A DNA stretch of 64,000 nt from Streptomyces taklimakanensis (GCF_009709575.1 NZ_WIXO01000001.1:4590001-4654000); one strand, 5' to 3'. Counted from the first letter of the stretch, positions 51,567 through 60,533 are shown. The notes: generated by a model not told the origin, from the sequence alone. A program made the numbers and translations.

Positions 51567-52540
51567 AGGTACTCGTCACCGGCGGAGCCGGTTTCATCGG
51601 CTCCCACTACGTCCGCACCATGCTGGTCGGCGGCTACCCGGGCTACGAACAGGCCCGCGTCACCGTCCTCGACAAGCTCACCTACGCCGGCAACCGCGAC
51701 AACATCCCGCTGGGACACCCCCGCCTCGACTTGGTCGAAGGCGACGTCTGCGACCGCGACCTGCTTCTCGAGGTGCTGCCCGGCCACGACGCCGTCGTTC
51801 ACTTCGCCGCCGAGTCCCACGTCGACCGTTCGCTCTCCCTCGCCGACGCCTTCGTCCGTACGAACGTCCTCGGCACCCAGACCCTGCTCGACACCTGTCT
51901 CGCCGCGAAGGTGGGCCGGGTCGTGCACGTCTCGACCGATGAGGTGTACGGCTCCATCGCAGAGGGCTCGTGGACCGAGGAGTGGCCGTTGTTGCCCAAC
52001 TCCCCTTACGCCGCCTCGAAGGCCGCCTCCGACCTGATCGCCCGCTCCTACTGGCGCACGCACGGGCTGGACGTGTCGATCACCCGCTGTTCCAACAACT
52101 TCGGCCCCCACCAGCACCCCGAAAAGCTCATCCCGCTGTTCATCACCAACCTGCTCGAAGGCGAGCAGGTCCCGCTGTACGGCGACGGGCTCAACGTACG
52201 GGAATGGCTGCACGTCGACGACCACTCGCAAGCCATCCGGCTGGTCCTCACCCGGGGACGCGCCGGCGAGATCTACAACGTGGGCGGCGGCAACGAGCAG
52301 ACCAACCTCTCCGTCACCGAGCGGCTCCTGGAGCTCTGCGGGGCGGACCGGTCGAGCATCCGCCATGTCGAGGACCGCAAGGGCCACGACCAGCGCTACT
52401 CGCTCGACGAGAGCAAGATCCGAGAAGAGCTCGGGTACACACCGAAGGTCGACTTCGACGCGGGTCTGGCGGAGACCGTCGTCTGGTACCGGGACAACGA
52501 GCAGTGGTGGAAGGCATCCATGGAGCGAGGCCGTGGCTGA
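51563..52540 (+). CDS. rmlB: dTDP-glucose 4,6-dehydratase
   Basis: A 325-residue SDR-type dehydratase converting dTDP-glucose to dTDP-4-keto-6-deoxyglucose. Rossmann GGAGFIGSHY at the start, the TDEVYG segment near 132, and the catalytic YAASKAASD (YxxxK) near 153 are intact. It overlaps the preceding gene by four bases and the next one by eight, so the cassette is tightly coupled. Second step of the sugar pathway. Confidence 0.95.
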   Translation: MKVLVTGGAGFIGSHYVRTMLVGGYPGYEQARVTVLDKLTYAGNRDNIPLGHPRLDLVEGDVCDRDLLLEVLPGHDAVVHFAAESHVDRSLSLADAFVRTNVLGTQTLLDTCLAAKVGRVVHVSTDEVYGSIAEGSWTEEWPLLPNSPYAASKAASDLIARSYWRTHGLDVSITRCSNNFGPHQHPEKLIPLFITNLLEGEQVPLYGDGLNVREWLHVDDHSQAIRLVLTRGRAGEIYNVGGGNEQTNLSVTERLLELCGADRSSIRHVEDRKGHDQRYSLDESKIREELGYTPKVDFDAGLAETVVWYRDNEQWWKASMERGRG

Positions 52541-53855
52541 GGAACGATCGACGAACGACCACAAGGCGCTGGTGCTGGACGAGGTCCGCAAGTACCACCT
52601 CGACCAGCAGAACACCGACGGCTTCGTCCCCGGCGTCACGGAGATCTGGCCCTCCGGCGCCGTTCTGGAGGCCGAGGACCGGGTAGCCCTCGTCGAGGCC
52701 GCCCTCGACCTGCGGATCGCGGCCGGACCGAGCTCCCGGAAGTTCGAGTCCGCCTTCGCACGCCGGCTGCGCCGCCGCAAGGCGCACCTGACGAACTCGG
52801 GATCCTCCGCCAACCTCCTGGCGCTGTCCGCGTACACCTCACACCTCTTCGAGCACCGCCGGCTGCGGCCGGGTGACGAAGTGATCACCGTCGCGGCCGG
52901 TTTCCCCACCACCGTGAACCCGATCGTGCAGAACGGCCTCGTCCCCGTCTTCGTCGACGTGGAACTGAGCACCTACAACACCACGGCGGACCGCGTGGCG
53001 GAAGCCGTCGGCCCGAAGACCAGGGCGATCATGATCGCCCACGCCCTCGGCAACCCCTTCGAGGCCGCCGAGATCGCCGAGATCGCCCGGGAGCACGACC
53101 TCTTCTTCATCGAGGACAACTGTGACGGTGTGGGTTCCACTTACCGGGGGCAGCTCACCGGCACCTTCGGAGACGTCACGACCGTCAGTTTCTACCCGGC
53201 CCACCACCTCACCATGGGCGAAGGCGGCTGCGTCCTGACCTCCGACCTGAAGCTCGCCCGGATCGTCGAGTCGCTGCGCGACTGGGGCCGGGACTGCTGG
53301 TGCGAGCCGGGCAAGAACAACACCTGCCTCAGGCGCTTCCAGTACCGGATGGGAACGCTCCCGGAGGGGTACGACCACAAATACATCTTCTCCCACGTCG
53401 GTTACAACCTGAAGGCCACAGACCTGCAAGCCGCGCTGGGACTCACCCAGCCGGACAAGCTCGACCGCTTCATCGAAGCCCGCAAACGCAACTGGCGGCA
53501 GCTCCGCGAAGGGCTGGACGGCGTCCCGCACCTGCTGCTGCCCGAACCCACTCCGGGCAGCGAGCCCAGTTGGTTCGGGTTCGTCATCACCGTGGACGCC
53601 GACGCCCCCTTCAGCCGTGCCGAGCTGGTCCACCACCTCGAGGAACGCAAGATCGGCACGCGTCGGCTCTTCGCCGGAAACCTCACGCGTCACCCCGCCT
53701 ACCTGGGGAGGCCCCACAGGGTGGTCGGCGACCTCGCCAACTCCGATGTCGTCACGGAGAACACCTTCTGGGTGGGGGTCTATCCGGGACTCACCGAGCC
53801 GATGCTCGACTACGTGATCGCCACGATCAGGACATTCGCGGAGGAGCGTCGATGA
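52533..53855 (+). CDS. NDP-4-keto-6-deoxyhexose 3-dehydratase (PMP/[2Fe-2S])
   Basis: A 440-residue aminotransferase-fold enzyme of the SpnQ/UrdQ/E1 group that removes the C3 hydroxyl of a 4-keto-6-deoxyhexose. Decisive signs are His in place of the PLP lysine (FYPAHHLTMGEGG near 235) and the iron-sulfur spacing C-x57-C-x1-C-x7-C (DNCDG near 194, then DCWCEPGKNNTC near 252), both intact. The GTG start has GGAGCGAGG upstream and overlaps the end of the 4,6-dehydratase gene. It indicates a 2,3,6- or 3,6-trideoxy sugar. A reductase partner for the E1 reaction is not in the window. Confidence 0.92.
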   Translation: MAEERSTNDHKALVLDEVRKYHLDQQNTDGFVPGVTEIWPSGAVLEAEDRVALVEAALDLRIAAGPSSRKFESAFARRLRRRKAHLTNSGSSANLLALSAYTSHLFEHRRLRPGDEVITVAAGFPTTVNPIVQNGLVPVFVDVELSTYNTTADRVAEAVGPKTRAIMIAHALGNPFEAAEIAEIAREHDLFFIEDNCDGVGSTYRGQLTGTFGDVTTVSFYPAHHLTMGEGGCVLTSDLKLARIVESLRDWGRDCWCEPGKNNTCLRRFQYRMGTLPEGYDHKYIFSHVGYNLKATDLQAALGLTQPDKLDRFIEARKRNWRQLREGLDGVPHLLLPEPTPGSEPSWFGFVITVDADAPFSRAELVHHLEERKIGTRRLFAGNLTRHPAYLGRPHRVVGDLANSDVVTENTFWVGVYPGLTEPMLDYVIATIRTFAEERR

Positions 53856-55237
53856 GCATCAGTCCACCTCTGAACCGGCGCCGGGACGTGCGGATCGCCG
53901 AGCGGTTGGCGTACTCCGCGGATGTCACGGACAAGGGCGCCGTGTTCCGCACCGCGGACTTCGACGACTGGCTCGAAGGCCGTAGGCGGGCCCACCACTT
54001 CCGGGTGCAGCGCATCGCCTTCGCGGACCTGGACGGCTGGTCCTTCGAACCCGGCACCGGCAACCTCGGCCACCACAGCGGCCGGTTCTTCACCGTCGAA
54101 GGGCTGTCCGTCCACACCGACACCGGCCCCTACGCGCACTGGCAGCAGCCGATCATCAGACAGCCCGAGGTCGGCATCCTGGGTATCCTGGCAAAGGAGT
54201 TCGACGGAGTCCTCCACTTCCTCATGCAGGCCAAGATGGAACCGGGCAACCGCAATCTGCTCCAGCTCTCCCCGACCGTGCAGGCGACCCGCAGCAACTA
54301 CACCAAGGTCCACCGCGGCGCGGACGTGAAGTACCTGGACCACTTCACGGTCCCCGGTCGAGGCCGGGTCCTTGTGGACGTCCTGCAGTCCGAGCACGGC
54401 GCGTGGTTCTACCGCAAGGCCAATCGCAACATGATCGTGGAGACCGATGAGGAGATACGGCTCGACGAGGACTTCTGCTGGCTGACCCTCGGCCGGATCG
54501 GTGAACTCCTGCGCCGCGACAACGTGGTGAACATGGACGCCCGCACCGTGCTGGCCTGCGCTCCCGTCTCCTCCGACGAACCCGGTGCGCTCCTGCCGGA
54601 CACGGGTCTGCTTTCCTGGTTCACCGCCCGGCGCTCCGAGACCGATGTCCGTGCGGAGCGCGTCCCGCTGGGACAGGTCAGGGGCTGGAAACGCAGCGAG
54701 TGGTCCATCGACCACGTGGAGGGCCGGTACTTCCGTGTCGTCGCGGTCTCCGTCGAGGCCGGTAACCGGGAGGTACGCGGCTGGTCGCAGCCCCTGTTCG
54801 AGCCGTGCGACACGGGTGTGACCGCTTTCCTGACCCGACGCGTCGGGGGCGTGCCCCACCTGCTGGTGCACGCCAAGCTCGAAGGCGGATTCCTCGACCG
54901 AATCGAGCTGGCCCCCACCGCCCAGTACACCGCCACCAACCACACGGACCGCATCGGCGACGACCGGCCCCCCTTCCTCGACCTCGTACTGTCGGCCGAC
55001 CCGGAACGCGTGCGGTACGACAAACTCCACTCGGAGGAGGGCGGCCGTTTCCTCAACGCCGAGAGCCGCTACCTCTTCGTGGACGCCGGCAAGAGCGAGG
55101 CTCCCCTGGAGGCTCCACCCGGGTACGCCTGGGTGACCCCGGGACAGCTGCGGTGGCTGGTGGGACACAGTCACTACGTGAACGTCCAGGCACGCACCCT
55201 GCTCTCGCTCCTCAACACCGGCGCGGTGCGCCTGTGA
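53852..55237 (+). CDS. NDP-hexose 2,3-dehydratase
   Basis: A 461-residue protein of the TylCVI/SpnO/UrdS family, which eliminates the 2-hydroxyl of dTDP-4-keto-6-deoxyglucose. The two internal repeats of the family are visible: LLQLSPTVQATRSNYTKVHRG near 150 and RIELAPTAQYTATNHT near 355, each preceded by a FLMQAK/LLVHAKLEGG segment. It starts within the stop of the preceding gene (ATGA). Together with the next gene it forms the C2-deoxygenation step. Confidence 0.93.
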   Translation: MSISPPLNRRRDVRIAERLAYSADVTDKGAVFRTADFDDWLEGRRRAHHFRVQRIAFADLDGWSFEPGTGNLGHHSGRFFTVEGLSVHTDTGPYAHWQQPIIRQPEVGILGILAKEFDGVLHFLMQAKMEPGNRNLLQLSPTVQATRSNYTKVHRGADVKYLDHFTVPGRGRVLVDVLQSEHGAWFYRKANRNMIVETDEEIRLDEDFCWLTLGRIGELLRRDNVVNMDARTVLACAPVSSDEPGALLPDTGLLSWFTARRSETDVRAERVPLGQVRGWKRSEWSIDHVEGRYFRVVAVSVEAGNREVRGWSQPLFEPCDTGVTAFLTRRVGGVPHLLVHAKLEGGFLDRIELAPTAQYTATNHTDRIGDDRPPFLDLVLSADPERVRYDKLHSEEGGRFLNAESRYLFVDAGKSEAPLEAPPGYAWVTPGQLRWLVGHSHYVNVQARTLLSLLNTGAVRL

Positions 55238-56208
55238 TGCCGCCCTTGCGGCTGGCGGTCCTCGGCTGCGCGGACTTCGCCCGCCGACGCATGCTGCCGG
55301 CGTTCGCGGCCTGCGACGACATCGCCCTTTCGGCGGTGGCCAGCCGTGACCACGCCCGAGCCCGGTCGCTGGCCGACGCCTACGGCTGCCGCGCCCTCCA
55401 CGGCTACACGGCCGCGCTGGAGGACGACGACGTCGACGCGGTGTACATCCCGCTGCCCGCGGGGCTTCACGCACACTGGGTTCGCGAGGCCCTGCTTGCG
55501 GGCAAGCACGTCCTCGCGGAGAAACCCCTGGCCACCACTCGCGCCGAGACCGCCGACCTCCTCGACCTCGCCCGTACGAGGGGGCTCGCCCTGGTCGAGA
55601 ACGTCCTGTTCCCGCATCACTCCCAGCACGCCAGGGCACGCGAGCTCGTCGAGGCGGGCACGATCGGGGAACCACGCTTCTTCCAGGCGGCCTTCACGGT
55701 TCCCCGGCGCCCGGACACCGACATCCGCTACCGCGCGGACCTCGGCGGTGGAGCGCTGTGGGACGTCGGGGTCTACCCGGTCCGGGCCGCCCTGTTCGCG
55801 CTCGGCGAGGATCTGAGGGTCGCCGGTGCCGTCGCCGTACGGGACACAGAGTGGGACGTCGACACCGGGGGCGCGGCCTTGCTCCACACCCCCTCGGGAG
55901 TGAGCGCCCAGCTCGCCTTCGGTCTCGACGACGCCTACCGCAGCGTGTACACGTACGCGGGCAGTCGGGGGCGCCTGACCGTCGAGCCTGCCTTCACGCC
56001 ACCCGCCGACCACATCCCGTCGCTCCGCCTGGAGCGGGGCGGCGAGATCACGGAGGTACGGCTGGCCGCGGAGGATCAGGTCGCCCGGGCCGTCGCGGCG
56101 TTCGTGGCCGCCGTGCGCGGCGGGGTGGCACCCGATGTGGCCGTGCTCCGGCAGGCGGCTCTGCTGGAGGCGATCGCCACACGGGCTGCTGTCGCGGCAA
56201 GACCATGA
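55237..56208 (+). CDS. NDP-hexose 3-ketoreductase (Gfo/Idh/MocA family)
   Basis: A 323-residue NAD(P)-dependent oxidoreductase that reduces the 3-keto intermediate left by the 2,3-dehydratase (SpnN/UrdT/OleW-like). Rossmann fold at the start (AVLGCADFARRRMLPAFAA), EKPLATTRAETADLL near 92, and the family's GGGALWDVGVYPVRAAL near 167. It begins at the TGATG overlap with the 2,3-dehydratase. Last gene of the sugar cassette in the window; the 4-ketoreductase, any epimerase and the glycosyltransferase are missing here. Confidence 0.92.
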   Translation: MPPLRLAVLGCADFARRRMLPAFAACDDIALSAVASRDHARARSLADAYGCRALHGYTAALEDDDVDAVYIPLPAGLHAHWVREALLAGKHVLAEKPLATTRAETADLLDLARTRGLALVENVLFPHHSQHARARELVEAGTIGEPRFFQAAFTVPRRPDTDIRYRADLGGGALWDVGVYPVRAALFALGEDLRVAGAVAVRDTEWDVDTGGAALLHTPSGVSAQLAFGLDDAYRSVYTYAGSRGRLTVEPAFTPPADHIPSLRLERGGEITEVRLAAEDQVARAVAAFVAAVRGGVAPDVAVLRQAALLEAIATRAAVAARP

Positions 56209-56263
56209 TCGGGCTCACCGGGGGCTGAAAGGCTCCTGGCACATCCAGGCCCCTGTCGGGGAG

Positions 56264-56470
56264 GTTGTCCCGACCACGGGGGCGAGCAGTGGTGCTGGCG
56301 CGGCGACGGCGCGGACCTGTGCTCGGGAGGGTGCGGCGGCCGTCGTACGGTCGCCTGGACGGGGCCTTGGGCAACGCCGGCACAGGCGGGGGTCGCACTG
56401 CGCTGCGTCTGATGTCGTCCGGGGTCTACGGGCCGATCACGGACACCGACGCGAGGGGGTTCCCGACCGT
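56264..56470 (+). pseudogene. Short-chain dehydrogenase/reductase remnant
   Basis: One frame reads TTGASSGAGAATARTCAREG then AAAVV, clearly the NAD(P)-binding start of an SDR. About 10 bp later, in another frame, YGRLDGALGNAGTGGG appears, the NNAG-type motif that normally lies some 55 residues further on. The intervening part is deleted and the catalytic YxxxK is absent. A dead gene. Confidence 0.7.
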
Positions 56471-56614
56471 CCGTGCCGTGAGCCGACGGCGACGCTGGAG
56501 AACGGTCGCGGCACGACCGTGGGCAACAGCAGTGTGGGCGGGCCGGTCGCGATCCTTGTGGAGGCTCCGGCGCTTCCCGCGCGAGGGGAGGCCGGGTGGA
56601 GTACCGTACGGCGG

Positions 56615-56773
56615 CGGCCAGTCGGCGTCTGTGGGCAGGCCGCGGCGGGTGGCCTCGGCGCAGGCGGCCGAGCCGTTCCGGCGCACGACCTCGACGCCCC
56701 GGACGCCCGCGCAGCCACGCTCGGAGCGCGCCGGCGGTGCGGTCGGGCAGCACGTCGATCCGCTCACCTCCAT
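56615..56773 (-). pseudogene. ISL3-family transposase remnant
   Basis: A leftward stretch reads ERIDVLPDRTAGALRAWLRG and, after a frameshift, GVEVVRRNGSAACAEATRRG. This matches the ISL3-type transposase block (VDVLPDR...WLR.HPG.EVV.RD...AYAEGARRGAP). Only about 50 codons remain. It shows that mobile DNA was also present at the right side of the sugar cassette. Confidence 0.65.
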
Positions 56774-57028
56774 CGGCGACGTCCTCGTTGGTGCGCGCGG
56801 CCGTTGACGGCGATGTTCCGTCGGTGAGCCCCTGTCGCGACATCGGCCTGTCCGCCGCCGCGGCCAAGTGACCGCAGTGGTTCGCGCTGGACCAGGCGCA
56901 GGGCATCCCGTACGAGCTTTCGGCCGCGCAGGTCCGGGGACAGGGGGTCCGCCGCGGCTCCGGTCTTCCGCTGAGCAAGAGCACCTGTGCCAAGCCCATC
57001 CGCGGTGCCGATCCCCGCTCCGACTAAA

Positions 57029-57093
57029 TAGAGCGTTCGTCCTAGAACTGTGCTACTTTTGCCGGGCGCTCAGTAGATCGCTCGTTCCGGTAG
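57029..57093. promoter_or_regulatory. Two related dyad-like boxes before the IRED-like gene
   Basis: TAGAGCGTTCGTCCTA (57029-57044, partly palindromic) and TAGATCGCTCGTTCCGGTAG (57074-57093) share the pattern TAGA-CG-TCGT-C-TAG and flank a lower-GC stretch that could be the promoter. Such paired boxes are typical of TetR-type operators. No regulator gene is next to them in the window. Confidence 0.4.
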
Positions 57094-57127
57094 TGACACA
57101 CAGCAGACCAACGGAGGCCTTTCCGCA

Positions 57128-58000
57128 ATGAGCAGCAACCAGTCCGTCACCGTCATCGGGCTCGGCCCCATGGGGCAGGCGATGGCCAACACCTACCTCG
57201 ACAACGGGTACGAGGTCACCCTCTGGAACCGCACCGCCTCCCGGGCCGATGATCTGGTGGCACGGGGCGCCGTCCTCGCCAAGAGCGTGGAGGACGCCGT
57301 CGGGGCCAACGAGCTGGTGATCCTGAGCCTGACCGACTACGAGGCCATGTACGCAGTCCTGGAGCCGGCGGCCGACGCGGTGTCGGGCCACGTCTTCGTC
57401 AACCTCAGCTCCGACACCCCGGAGAAGACGCGCGCCGGTTCCCGCTGGATCACCGAGCGCGGCGGCACACACCTCACGGGTGGTGTGACGGTCCCGCCCG
57501 CCGGTATCGGCAAGCCCGAGTCGAAGACCTTCTACAGCGGTCCCCGCGCCGCCTTCGACAAGCACCGCACCAGTCTGGAGATCCTCACCGGCACCGACTT
57601 CCGCGGCGAGGAGCCGGGGCTCGCGGCCCTGATGTACCAGATCGGCATGGCGATGTTCTGGCCGTCCATGCTCAGCTACTGGCAGGCGATCGCCCTCGCC
57701 GACGCCAACGGCCTGAAGGCGGCGGACATCCTGTCCCACGCCAACGACACCATGCTCGCCATGCCGCACTTCCTCGGCTTCTACGCCGAGCGCGTCGACG
57801 CCGGCAACCACGAGGGCGACGTCGACCGCCTGGCGATGGGCCTGGCGAGTGTGGAGCACGTCATGCACACCATCGGCGACGCGGGCGTGGACACCTCGTT
57901 CCAGGCCGCGGTGGTGGACCTGTTCCGCCGCGCGATGGATGCCGGCCACGCGGCCGACAGCTTCTCCAGCATCGTCGAGCTGTTGCGCAAGCCCGCATGA
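57128..58000 (+). CDS. Imine reductase / beta-hydroxyacid dehydrogenase family enzyme
   Basis: A 290-residue NADPH-dependent reductase. The N-terminal Rossmann fold reads VTVIGLGPMGQAMANTYLDNGYEVTLWNRT, followed by the inter-domain helix and an all-helical C-terminal domain ending in AGHAADSFSSIVELLRKP, the pattern typical of actinobacterial imine reductases. It would reduce a cyclic imine or a keto group. The ATG is preceded by GGAGG. It is monocistronic, between two operator-like boxes and a perfect hairpin terminator. Its role in the adjacent polyketide/sugar pathway is unproven. Confidence 0.85.
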   Translation: MSSNQSVTVIGLGPMGQAMANTYLDNGYEVTLWNRTASRADDLVARGAVLAKSVEDAVGANELVILSLTDYEAMYAVLEPAADAVSGHVFVNLSSDTPEKTRAGSRWITERGGTHLTGGVTVPPAGIGKPESKTFYSGPRAAFDKHRTSLEILTGTDFRGEEPGLAALMYQIGMAMFWPSMLSYWQAIALADANGLKAADILSHANDTMLAMPHFLGFYAERVDAGNHEGDVDRLAMGLASVEHVMHTIGDAGVDTSFQAAVVDLFRRAMDAGHAADSFSSIVELLRKPA

Positions 58001-58105
58001 CGCCCTGAGCGTTCGCCGTGTGTCCATCGGACACCTCCACGAGCCCTCCGGCCACGGACGACGGCGCCGGAGGGCCTCGGCACGAGCAGGTCGAGGAAGA
58101 GGGCA

Positions 58106-58170
58106 CGACGAAGAGGCGCCGCACCCAACCGCGTGTTCCGCACGCGGTTGGGTGCGGCGCCTCTTCGTCG
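58106..58170. terminator. Perfect 30-bp hairpin terminator
   Basis: Two perfectly complementary 30-base arms (beginning CGACGAAGAGGCGCCGCACC) enclose the loop TTCCG between the rightward reductase gene and the leftward ferredoxin remnant. Length and perfection are exceptional; it should stop transcription from both sides. Confidence 0.85.
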
Positions 58171-58197
58171 AACGGGGCAGGCGAGGCCGCCGCGGTG

Positions 58198-59202
58198 TCA
58201 GGACCGCGCGACCGGATCCGCAAAGGTCGGGCGGACCGCCTCCGTCGGGCAGACGTCCAGGACGTCGGTCGCGGCCTCGACGTCCGCGGGGCCGGTCAGC
58301 TCGGCGCGGCTCACCACCGCGTGGCCCGCAGGCTCCACCCGGAACAGCGCCGGGTGCATCGCCTCGCACGTCCCGGCGCCCGTGCACGCTGCCGCGTCGA
58401 TCGACAGCAGCATCCGCCTGCCGGACGCCGCCCGGCGGGTGTCGGCCTTGTCGGCCGTGGTTGTCTTTATGGTGTCGGTGCCCGCCGTGATCATGACGGC
58501 GGCCAGCGAGACCGGCTCGTTCTCCGACAGCCGGTCCTCTCCGTCCCCGACCTGGACGAAGTACGAGGCGAGGTCGTCCCCCGGAGTGCGGCGTTCGTCG
58601 ACGATGGGTCCACGGCCCGTAGTCCACGAGTTCCTCGAACGCGGCGGCCACCTCGGCTTCCTGATCGGGGGCGGCGTGGAACGCCCGCTCGATCGCGTCG
58701 AGCGTCTCGCCGAAACGCTTCAGCGGGAACCCGAGGACCTCTTCCGTCACATCGGCCGGGACGCGGCCCGCGTAGTCCACCACGTGGGGCCGGTCCGACT
58801 CCTCCGGCCGGGCCGGACACGCGGCGACGATCCGGTCCACCGGCTCCGTTCACGCCGCCACCTGGCGCGGCGTGAACGCGCCCGTCGCCGGCCCGCGCAC
58901 CCGCGTGTGGTCCGGCGGGTCGAGGACGGTGAGGATACGGCCGATCAGCGTACCCGCGCCGAAGACCATCCCGTCGCCGCGGAACTCCTCACCGCCCCAG
59001 GCCTCGCCGTCGTTGTCGAACCGCTGGTCGCTCAGCGGGGCCTTGACGTCGCCATGGCGGGACAGAAGACCATCGGCACATCACCGGCGGGGAAGCGGAA
59101 CCAGTGGACCGGGTCGTGTACTCGCGGTCAGTCGTAAACCGAGTACGGGACGCGGTGGTAAGCGAGGCCGAACAGGCCAAGGGCTTGCAAAGAGGTGCCC
59201 AT
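58198..59202 (-). pseudogene. Cytochrome P450 pseudogene collapsed onto a ferredoxin
   Basis: Reading leftward from ATG the frame gives FGLAYHRVPYSVYD then a TGA, VHDPVHWFRFPAGDVPMVF, a frameshift, GDVKAPLSDQRFDNDGEAWG, LDPPDHTRVRGPATGAFTPR, another TGA, and VPADVTEEVLGFPLKRF. These are the first half of a bacterial P450 (the DPPDHTRVR helix-C segment is diagnostic). A further frameshift precedes DDLASYFVQVGDGEDRLSEN and the I-helix VMITAGTDTI. The chain then passes without a gap into a 3Fe-4S ferredoxin (CTGAGTC...DVCPTEA). The K-helix and heme-Cys region, about 150 residues, is deleted. At least two stops and two frameshifts mark it as non-functional, though the ferredoxin part could still be translated alone. 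Confidence 0.85.
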
Positions 59203-59223
59203 GGCCTGCCGTCGAGGGGCGGC

Positions 59224-60399
59224 TCAGATGTAGTCGGTACCTGGTTCCAGGCCGAGCAGCACACGGCCGTGCGCCTCCAGAGAGCCGGTGGGGGCCAGCA
59301 GCCCGTGCAGGGACAACGCCGCGATGTCGCGGAAGGCACGCTGGAAATGGTTGCTGCGCACGATGGTGGAGGCGGAGCTGATGTCGTACAGCATCTGTAC
59401 GGCCGCCTTGGTGGCCTCCACCACGTAACCGACCTGACCGCGGACCGCCGCCTTCTCCTCGACAGTCATCTTCTGGCCGCGGTCGGCGCGCTCCTGAATG
59501 ACGCGCAGCCAGTTCTCGGACAGTGCCTCGCAGGCGGCGATCTGGCTCGCCACGCGCCCCACCGTGATCTGGGTGTGGGGGTGCTCGCGCTGATCGGTCC
59601 AGTTGGTGTAGGTGATGGGCTTGCCGGCGGCCCGCTCGGTGAACAGACCGAGCGCGGAGCGGGCGACACCCAGGTAGACAGGGGCGCAGGTGGCCAGAAT
59701 GTAGCTGAGCAGGTTGTAGTTGCGTCCCTTGACCTCGGCGTTCCAGCGGTCGCCGGTGGAGGCGTCGTACACCGAGGTGTCGACGACGCGGTGCGTGGGG
59801 ACGAAGACGTCCTTCGCGGTGGAGGTGGCGCTGCCGGTGCCCGCCGCGCCGAAGACGTCCCAGTCGTCGGCGACGGTGATGTCCTCGGCCGGCACCAGCG
59901 CGAACAGCTCCTCGTGCCGGCCGTCGGCGTGCTCGACCACCGCCGCGTAGACGTTCCATTGGGCGCCGGGCACACCGGTGTTGAACCGCCAGCTGCCGTT
60001 GAGTCGGTAGCCGTCCTCGACGGGGGTGAGCGTGCCGGACGGGGTGAAACCGCCGGAGACCCGCACCGAGCCGTCCGCGAAGACCTCCTTCTGGGCCCGG
60101 TCGGGGTAGAGGCTGGCGATCCAGGCGCTGGAGACCCACACCATGGACACCCAGCCCGTCGAGGCGCAGCCCCGGGAGATCGAGGCGAGGATCTCCGCCT
60201 GCTCGGCCACCGGCAGGTCGAGTCCGCCGAACCGTTCGGGCACCGCCATGCGGAAAACGCCGGCCTTCTCCAGGAGCTCGATGTTCTCGTCGACAATCCA
60301 GCGCCTTTGCTCAGTTTCCACCCCGTTGCGACGAAGGGCGGGAACCGCGTCCCGCACCGCGTCGAGGATATTCTGTGCTTCCGCGCCGAGCCGGATCAT
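59224..60399 (-). CDS. Acyl-CoA-dehydrogenase-fold flavin monooxygenase
   Basis: A 391-residue protein with the acyl-CoA dehydrogenase fold. The middle beta domain (GYRLNGSWRFNTGVPGAQWN, DVFGAAGTGSATSTAKDVFV) and the C-terminal helical domain ending SNHFQRAFRDIAALSLHG then GRVLLGLEP match the two-component monooxygenase branch (HpaB/HsaA-like, and the deoxysugar N-oxygenases), not beta-oxidation enzymes; the catalytic Glu of dehydrogenases is not apparent. It would need reduced flavin from a separate reductase. ATG is chosen over a longer frame because GGAGGAAAA precedes it. It lies 22 bp before the P450 pseudogene, so it may once have shared a transcript with it. Confidence 0.82.
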   Translation of the reverse strand: MIRLGAEAQNILDAVRDAVPALRRNGVETEQRRWIVDENIELLEKAGVFRMAVPERFGGLDLPVAEQAEILASISRGCASTGWVSMVWVSSAWIASLYPDRAQKEVFADGSVRVSGGFTPSGTLTPVEDGYRLNGSWRFNTGVPGAQWNVYAAVVEHADGRHEELFALVPAEDITVADDWDVFGAAGTGSATSTAKDVFVPTHRVVDTSVYDASTGDRWNAEVKGRNYNLLSYILATCAPVYLGVARSALGLFTERAAGKPITYTNWTDQREHPHTQITVGRVASQIAACEALSENWLRVIQERADRGQKMTVEEKAAVRGQVGYVVEATKAAVQMLYDISSASTIVRSNHFQRAFRDIAALSLHGLLAPTGSLEAHGRVLLGLEPGTDYI

Positions 60400-60533
60400 T
60401 TTTCCTCCGATAGCGAGTTCTCTGATTCCGCGGACCTGACTTCTCCCATTCGCGGTGACTTCACCGTAGGCGGGGCGCGGAACCGGCCGCTCATCGCGCG
60501 GCAACGGGGCGTCCACCGGCCGGGCCACGAAGA

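Noticed and set aside
58198-58494. A normal stand-alone ferredoxin gene of 98 codons
   Set aside because: Its first 10 codons are a P450 I-helix, so the frame start is an artefact of a deletion; treated as part of the pseudogene.
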